This document shows, piece by piece, positions 7,024 to 10,998 of a stretch of 10,998 nucleotides of DNA (its first letter is position 1; each line of letters starts with the position of its first letter). The notes under the pieces are model-generated. The model did no database searches. It was given only the letters and a program-made list of their open reading frames with translations, and was not told where the DNA came from. The translations under genes were made by a program, and so were the position numbers. The DNA is from Holophagaceae bacterium UBA692 (GTDB lineage: Bacteria; Acidobacteriota; Holophagae; Holophagales; Holophagaceae), in contig DBMS01000094.1 of assembly GCA_002297665.1 (NCBI GenBank), forward strand, positions 1 through 10,998, read 5' to 3'.

Positions 7024-8658
7024 ATGATCCCCTGGTACCAAAACCTCCCGTTGTGGGTCACCTTCCTTCCCCTCCTGGGGGCCCTCTTCCTTCTGCTCGT
7101 GCCGAAGGGGAGCCGCCGGACCTTCGAGTTGGGAGCGCTCGCCTTCACGGTGGCGGATTTCCTCCTGAGCCTTCCGCTCTGGTTCCAGTACGACCGGTCC
7201 AGCGCGGCCGTCCAGTGGGCCTTCTCCTGCGACTGGATCCCCAGCATCGGGGTCAAGTTCAGCATCGGAATGGACGGGATCAGCCTGGTGCTCCTGCTGC
7301 TCACCACGCTCCTGGGCTTCATCGTGGTGTGGTGCTCGTTCACGGCCATCCAGGAGCGCCACAAGGAGTACTACATCTGGCTGCTGGTCATGCAGTTCAG
7401 CATGCTGGGCGTCTTCATCACCCAGGACATGTTCCAGTTCTACCTGTTCTGGGAACTGATGCTGGTGCCGATGTACTTCCTGATCGCCATCTGGGGCGGC
7501 CCCCAGAAGCTCTACGCCGCCATCAAGCTCTTCCTCTATACGCTGGCGGGGTCGGTGCTGATGCTGGTGGCCATCCTGGCCATCTACTTCCTGCAGTTCA
7601 AGACCACCGGCCACTACGACATGTCCATCGCCTCCTTCCAGGCCATGGCGGCCACGGTCGGCCAGCAGTCCCACACCTTCCAGACGCTCCTGGCGGTGGC
7701 CTTCTTCCTGGGCTTCGCCATCAAGGTGCCCATGTTCCCCTTCCACACCTGGCTGCCTGACGCCCACGTGGAGGCCCCCACCGCGGGTTCGGTGGTGCTG
7801 GCCGGCGTGCTCCTGAAGATGGGCACCTACGGCTTCCTTCGCTTCCTGCTGCCCATCGCCCCGGACGCCACCAAGGAGCTGATGCCCTGGTTCATGACGC
7901 TGGCGATCATCGGCGTCATCTACGGCGCGCTGGTGGCCATGATCCAGAAGGACATGAAAAAGCTCGTGGCCTACTCTTCCGTGAGCCACCTGGGCCTGTG
8001 CATGCTGGGAATCTTCGCCCTCAACCCCAACGGCATCACCGGCGGCATCCTCCAGATGCTCAACCACGGCATCTCCACCTCCGCGCTCTTCCTCATCGTG
8101 GGCATCGTCTACGAGCGGCGCCACACCCGGCTCATCGCGGAGTACGGCGGCCTTTCCAAGACCATGCCCATCTACGCGACGGTGTTCATGATCATGACCA
8201 TGAGCAGCATCGGGCTCCCGGGCCTCAACGGCTTCATCGGGGAGTTCGCCATCCTGCAGGGCGCCTTCCAGGCCGCGCCCTGGATCGCGGTGGTGGCCAC
8301 CACGGGCATCATCCTGGGCGCCGCCTACATGCTCTGGCTCTACCAGCGCGCCATGTTCGGGCCCATCAGCGAGACCAACACGAAGATGGCCGACCTGAAC
8401 CTGCGCGAGATCGCCTACTTCGTGCCCCTGCTCATCGCCGCCTTCTGGATCGGGCTCTATCCCAAGCCGATCCTGGCCGTTCTCCAGAAGCCCGTCGAGA
8501 AGCTCGTGACGCAGGTCAATCCGTCCTTCTACAAGCAGCAGCCCCTCACGGCCGCCCAGCGCGAGGCCGCCCAGCGCGGCATGGCCGCCATGGCCGCTCC
8601 GGCCCATGCCGAGGGAGCCGCCGAAGACCATGCGACCAGCCATGGAGGGGGTGAGTAA
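7024..8658 (+). CDS. nuoM: NADH-quinone oxidoreductase subunit M (NuoM)
   Basis: This is the middle antiporter-like proton-pumping subunit (ND4 homologue), with 544 residues and about 14 transmembrane helices. The essential residues fall at the same numbers as in E. coli NuoM: Glu144 in LFWELMLVPMYFLI, Lys234 in IKVPMFPFHTWLPDAHVEAPT, and Glu407 in GLNGFIGEF. KKLVAYSSVSHLG is also conserved. The protein is about 35 residues longer than E. coli NuoM. Much of the excess is a hydrophilic Ala/His/Gly-rich tail (about residues 519-544, from nucleotide 8578) beyond the last helix. ATG 7024 has CTGGAG at 7013-7018 as ribosome site. The stop TAA overlaps the nuoN ATG by one base (TAATG). Confidence 0.97.
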   Translation: MIPWYQNLPLWVTFLPLLGALFLLLVPKGSRRTFELGALAFTVADFLLSLPLWFQYDRSSAAVQWAFSCDWIPSIGVKFSIGMDGISLVLLLLTTLLGFIVVWCSFTAIQERHKEYYIWLLVMQFSMLGVFITQDMFQFYLFWELMLVPMYFLIAIWGGPQKLYAAIKLFLYTLAGSVLMLVAILAIYFLQFKTTGHYDMSIASFQAMAATVGQQSHTFQTLLAVAFFLGFAIKVPMFPFHTWLPDAHVEAPTAGSVVLAGVLLKMGTYGFLRFLLPIAPDATKELMPWFMTLAIIGVIYGALVAMIQKDMKKLVAYSSVSHLGLCMLGIFALNPNGITGGILQMLNHGISTSALFLIVGIVYERRHTRLIAEYGGLSKTMPIYATVFMIMTMSSIGLPGLNGFIGEFAILQGAFQAAPWIAVVATTGIILGAAYMLWLYQRAMFGPISETNTKMADLNLREIAYFVPLLIAAFWIGLYPKPILAVLQKPVEKLVTQVNPSFYKQQPLTAAQREAAQRGMAAMAAPAHAEGAAEDHATSHGGGE

Positions 8659-10115
8659 TGTCCTTCGCCGCCGGATTGTGGGGGACCCTGGTCAGGGATC
8701 TTCCGCTCATCTACCCGCAGCTCCTCATCCTGGTGGCCGCCACGGTCATGCTCTGGCCGGGCGACGTGTTCGTGCCCAAGGGCGGGAAGGGCCAGTGGGC
8801 CGCCGTCACCGTCGTGGTCCTCGCGGCCGCGGCGTTCCTGGTCAGCCGCACCCCCTCCGGGATGGGCTTCTCCCGCATGTACCAGGTGGACGGCATCACC
8901 CGCGGCTTCCAGTACCTGTGCCTGGCCGCGGGCATCATCACCGTGCTCTTGAGCCAGCTGCAGCTGAACCTGCACAAGGACCAGTCGGTGGAGTACTACG
9001 CCCTGATCCTCTACTCGGTGACGGGCATGCTGTTCCTGGTGGGGGCCTCCGACCTGGTGTCGGTCTACTTCTCCCTCGAGCTCATGGCGCTGTGCATCTA
9101 TATTCTGGTGGCGTACTTCCGGGAACAGGAACGCAGCATCGAGGCGGGCGTGAAGTACTTCCTGCTGGGCGCCTTCTCCAGCGGCATCCTCCTGTTCGGC
9201 ATCAGCCTCCTCTTCGCCGCCACGGGCGGGGTCACCACGAACCTCGCGGACCTCAACGAGAAGCTGGCGCTCCTGCCCGCGTCCAGCAACCTGCTGGTGT
9301 TCCTGGGGATCCTCATGGTCCTGGTGGGCTTCTGCTTCAAGGTCGCCGCCGTGCCCTTCCACATGTGGAGCCCGGACGCCTATGACGGCGCCCCCACGGC
9401 CATCACGGCCTTCATGTCCATGGCTCCCAAGGCGGCCTCCCTCGCGGCCTTCGCGCGGGTGTTCGGGTCGGGCTTCGGCGGCCTCCACGCCGAGTGGACG
9501 GCGCCCCTGGCCTTCGTGGCCGCGGCCAGCATGATCCTGGGCAACGTCGCCGCCCTCCGCCAGCAGACCATGAAGCGGCTGCTGGCCTACTCCAGCATCG
9601 CCCACGTGGGCTACATGCTGCTGGGCGTGCTCAGCTCCAACGTGCCCGGCGGCGTGCAGGCCATCTGGCTCTACATGCTCACCTACCTGCTCATGCAGAG
9701 CGGGGCCTTCGGAATCATCATCTACCTCCAGGGCAAGGGCGAAGGGGAGCGCATCGAGGACTTCCGCGGCCTGGCCCGCACCCGGCCGGTGCTGGCCTTC
9801 GCCATGATGGTCATCCTCCTGAGCCTGGCGGGCATTCCGCCCCTGGTGGGCTTCTTCAGCAAGTTCTACCTGTTCAAGCTGGCCATCGAGCAGGGTCACG
9901 TGACCCTCACGGTCATCGCGCTGCTCACCAGCGCCGTGGCGGCCTATTACTACCTGGCGGTGGTGGCGGCCATGTACTTCAAGGAGCCCGCCGAAGGTGA
10001 AGTCAAGCCCGTGAGCGGGATCACCAGCCTGGTGGTGGGCATGTCCTGCGCCCTGGTCCTGGCGGGAACCCTCTTCGGGGCCTACCTGCTGGACTGGGCC
10101 GGCACGATCCTCTAG
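8658..10115 (+). CDS. nuoN: NADH-quinone oxidoreductase subunit N (NuoN)
   Basis: This is the antiporter-like subunit closest to the NuoJ/K/A region (ND2 homologue), with 485 residues, the usual length. Conserved charged residues are Glu141 in YFSLELMALCIYILVA, Lys228 in FCFKVAAVPFHMWSPDAYDGAPT, and Lys258 in SMAPKAAS. MKRLLAYSSIAHVGYMLLG and LSLAGIPPLVGFFSKFYLF are further hallmarks. ATG 8658 overlaps the nuoM stop and is preceded by a very purine-rich site (GGAGGGGGTGAG, 8644-8655), a strong ribosome site placed inside the end of nuoM. This is the last nuo gene. The stop is followed after 15 bases by a strong inverted repeat, then by ATP synthase genes in the same direction. Confidence 0.97.
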   Translation: MSFAAGLWGTLVRDLPLIYPQLLILVAATVMLWPGDVFVPKGGKGQWAAVTVVVLAAAAFLVSRTPSGMGFSRMYQVDGITRGFQYLCLAAGIITVLLSQLQLNLHKDQSVEYYALILYSVTGMLFLVGASDLVSVYFSLELMALCIYILVAYFREQERSIEAGVKYFLLGAFSSGILLFGISLLFAATGGVTTNLADLNEKLALLPASSNLLVFLGILMVLVGFCFKVAAVPFHMWSPDAYDGAPTAITAFMSMAPKAASLAAFARVFGSGFGGLHAEWTAPLAFVAAASMILGNVAALRQQTMKRLLAYSSIAHVGYMLLGVLSSNVPGGVQAIWLYMLTYLLMQSGAFGIIIYLQGKGEGERIEDFRGLARTRPVLAFAMMVILLSLAGIPPLVGFFSKFYLFKLAIEQGHVTLTVIALLTSAVAAYYYLAVVAAMYFKEPAEGEVKPVSGITSLVVGMSCALVLAGTLFGAYLLDWAGTIL

Positions 10116-10130
10116 CCGCCCCTTTCCCGT

Positions 10131-10163
10131 CGCCGGCAGCTCTCCCATGGGGGACTGCCGGCG
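10131..10163 (+). terminator. Strong inverted repeat between nuoN and the atp genes (possible terminator or processing hairpin)
   Basis: CGCCGGCAG (10131-10139) pairs perfectly with CTGCCGGCG (10155-10163). The stem can extend inward with TCCC (10143-10146) against GGGA (10151-10154), leaving a three-base bulge on the left arm and an ATGG loop, about 13 pairs in total. It starts 15 bases after the nuoN stop. No run of T follows, so it is not a textbook intrinsic terminator. It could terminate weakly, attenuate read-through into the atp genes, or stabilise the nuo mRNA 3' end. The in-frame ATG at 10147 lies in the loop. Confidence 0.45.
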
Positions 10164-10170
10164 ATGGCCG

Positions 10171-10187
10171 TTACAATGGGCGATAAT
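10171..10187 (+). promoter_or_regulatory. Weak candidate promoter -10 region upstream of the atp genes
   Basis: A short AT-richer island in otherwise very GC-rich DNA contains TACAAT (10172-10177) and GATAAT (10182-10187), each close to the TATAAT consensus. The second lies 22 bases before the atpZ ATG. No convincing TTGACA-like -35 element is found at the proper distance for either. This is only a candidate for a separate atp promoter downstream of the hairpin. Confidence 0.2.
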
Positions 10188-10209
10188 CGGACCAAGGGCG
10201 GGTGGCGGC

Positions 10210-10488
10210 ATGCTGTTTCAGCGCAAGGACAAGGGGGTCGACCCTCGGGAAAGGGCCCTGTGGGGCGATCTCATGGGGCTGGGCATGGTGTTTCCCATCG
10301 CCATCGTCGCGGGGTTCTTCCTGGGGCGCTGGATCGGGGGGCTCTTCGGGCATTCCCGGGCGGGCATGTGGGTGGGCCTGGCCTGGGGCGTGGCCACGGG
10401 GTTCTGGGAGCTGTACAAGACCACGGTGCGCCTGGAGCGCTTCGATGAGGCCGAACGCAAGCGCAAGGACGACTCCCATGGGGGCTGA
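10210..10488 (+). CDS. atpZ: AtpZ-like ATP synthase-associated small membrane protein
   Basis: This is a 92-residue protein with two hydrophobic segments: about 17-37 (GLGMVFPIAIVAGFFLGRWIGG) and about 45-60 (GMWVGLAWGVATGFWELY). They are joined by a short Gly/His loop, and the C-terminus is strongly charged. Size, the two-helix Gly-rich pattern with an LGRWIG-type turn, and the position just before atpI and atpB match the AtpZ/'ATPase gene 1' family. That family is linked to ATP synthase operons and is implicated with AtpI in c-ring assembly or in Mg2+/Ca2+ supply. An upstream in-frame ATG at 10147 would add 21 Arg/Trp-rich residues unlike the family and lies in the hairpin loop, so ATG 10210 is preferred, although its ribosome site (GGGTGG, 10200-10205) is modest. 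Its end overlaps atpI by 11 bases. Assignment rests on pattern and context. Confidence 0.72.
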   Translation: MLFQRKDKGVDPRERALWGDLMGLGMVFPIAIVAGFFLGRWIGGLFGHSRAGMWVGLAWGVATGFWELYKTTVRLERFDEAERKRKDDSHGG

Positions 10489-10855
10489 GGACGGGGGGGC
10501 CCACCACCTGGCCCGCATCGGCCGGATCCAGCTGGCCCTGGTGCCCCTGGGCGCGGCAGGCTGGGGCCTGGCCCGGTCCTGGCGGGCGGCCCTGGTGTTC
10601 GCGGCGGGGGGGGTGGCCAGCATCCTCTTCTGGAACCTCCACCGGTGGGTGGTGGGAGGCATGCTGACCCCTTCGGTGAGGCGCCGGTGGCTCTTCGGGT
10701 TCCTGGTGCTGGCCAAACTGGCGTTGATCGTGCTTCTCCTGCGTGGGATGATGGTCTGCTTCCCTTCGGAAGTACTACCCTTCGTCACCGGGATCCTCCT
10801 GTTCAGCGTTTCCATCGTGCTGGAAGCGTTCTGGTTGATATTCCGGCCCGACTGA
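10478..10855 (+). CDS. atpI: AtpI-like ATP synthase subunit I (four-helix membrane protein)
   Basis: This 125-residue protein has four predicted membrane helices at about 17-32, 37-56, 71-92 and 98-122, with a basic loop (SVRRRW) between helices 2 and 3. This is the layout of the poorly conserved ATP-synt_I family, whose members help assemble the c-ring. Location between an AtpZ-like gene and atpB supports the call. The same frame is open much further upstream (from 10202), but that part overlaps atpZ and has shadow-like Ser/Arg/Gly/Trp-rich composition. ATG 10478 is therefore taken as the start, overlapping the atpZ end by 11 bases. Runs of seven (10493-10499) and eight (10606-10613) guanines lie within the gene; each is a potential slippage or sequencing-error site. 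Confidence 0.7.
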   Translation: MGAEDGGAHHLARIGRIQLALVPLGAAGWGLARSWRAALVFAAGGVASILFWNLHRWVVGGMLTPSVRRRWLFGFLVLAKLALIVLLLRGMMVCFPSEVLPFVTGILLFSVSIVLEAFWLIFRPD

Positions 10856-10873
10856 GCACCCGAGGTCTCCACC

Positions 10874-10998
10874 ATGGAACACCATGCGTCCTTTCTCGCG
10901 GTCCTACTGACCAACCTCCTGGGGCTGGCCAGGCACCCGTGGGGCGGCTTCGCCCACGGCCAGGCCCTGTCGGTCCTGGAGCGCTACGACCACCTGCT
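10874..10998 (+). CDS. atpB: Probable ATP synthase F0 subunit a (AtpB), 3'-truncated by the window edge
   Basis: ATG 10874 opens a frame that stays open to the right edge (41 full codons, beginning MEHHASFLAVLLTNLLGLA). GAGG at 10862-10865, eight bases upstream, is a reasonable ribosome site. The His-containing start followed by a hydrophobic segment and then a hydrophilic stretch with HGQALSVLERYDH fits the N-terminal region of subunit a, the proton-channel stator subunit. The order atpZ-atpI-atpB is the usual one. The diagnostic C-terminal helices with the essential arginine lie outside the window, so the call depends mainly on gene order. Confidence 0.6.
   Translation, partial: MEHHASFLAVLLTNLLGLARHPWGGFAHGQALSVLERYDHL

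Noticed and set aside
10147..10209. Longer AtpZ-like protein starting at ATG 10147
   Set aside because: The ATG is in the loop of a strong hairpin, lacks a ribosome site, and the added 21 residues do not resemble the family.
6907..10211. Two further minus-strand frames (578 and 560 codons) opposite nuoM and nuoN
   Set aside because: Shadow frames of conserved membrane-protein genes, with the same biased composition and no domain signal.
10202..10477. Upstream extension of the AtpI-like frame
   Set aside because: It overlaps nearly all of atpZ and its Ser/Arg/Gly/Trp-rich translation looks like an alternative-frame shadow; the four-helix protein begins after ATG 10478.
1..10998. CRISPR arrays, tRNA/rRNA genes, insertion sequences, phage or defence genes
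   Set aside because: No spaced repeat arrays, RNA gene signatures, transposase motifs or terminal inverted repeats were seen. The window is fully occupied by core energy-metabolism genes with uniform composition.

Overview
The window is about 11 kb of GC-rich bacterial DNA, coding on the plus strand throughout and packed almost end to end. It holds the 3' part of a respiratory complex I (NADH:quinone oxidoreductase type) operon in the order nuoC-D-H-I-J-K-L-M-N. The start of an F-type ATP synthase F0 operon follows (atpZ-like, atpI-like, atpB). The nuo genes are unmistakable from their conserved motifs. The strong G/C third-position bias, the gene order and the QDRLGA-type NuoH suggest a high-GC Acidobacteriota (Holophaga/Geothrix-like) or a deltaproteobacterium/myxobacterium-like lineage. 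That placement is inference, and no marker in the window fixes it.

Layout: positions 1-1037 are the 3' part of nuoC, whose frame is open to the left edge and which has a long Ala/Pro/Glu/Lys-rich N-terminal region. Positions 1047-3818 hold nuoD, nuoH and nuoI (quinone-site and Fe-S connecting subunits). Positions 3823-4683 hold the small membrane subunits nuoJ and nuoK. Positions 4724-10115 hold the three antiporter-like subunits nuoL, nuoM and nuoN. A 94-base spacer with a strong inverted repeat (10131-10163) separates nuoN from atpZ (10210-10488), atpI (10478-10855) and a truncated atpB (10874 to the right edge). Gaps inside the nuo cluster run from a 4-base overlap to 56 bases, so it very probably forms one transcript.

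The genes form one energy-conserving unit. NuoC/D/I (with NuoB, not visible) carry electrons to quinone at the NuoD-NuoH interface. NuoH/J/K/L/M/N couple this to proton export, and the ATP synthase encoded downstream uses the gradient. No nuoE, F or G (the NADH-oxidising module) lies between nuoD and nuoH, where many bacteria have them. The complex therefore either uses another electron donor or has its NADH module encoded elsewhere.

I found no novel system. The points worth a second look are variations on a conserved machine: the NuoC N-terminal linker (possibly a fusion junction), a 20-25 residue insertion in the first loop of NuoH, atypical residues around the NuoI clusters, a 13-codon ORF bridging nuoK and nuoL, a His-rich loop in NuoL, and the nuo-atp junction.
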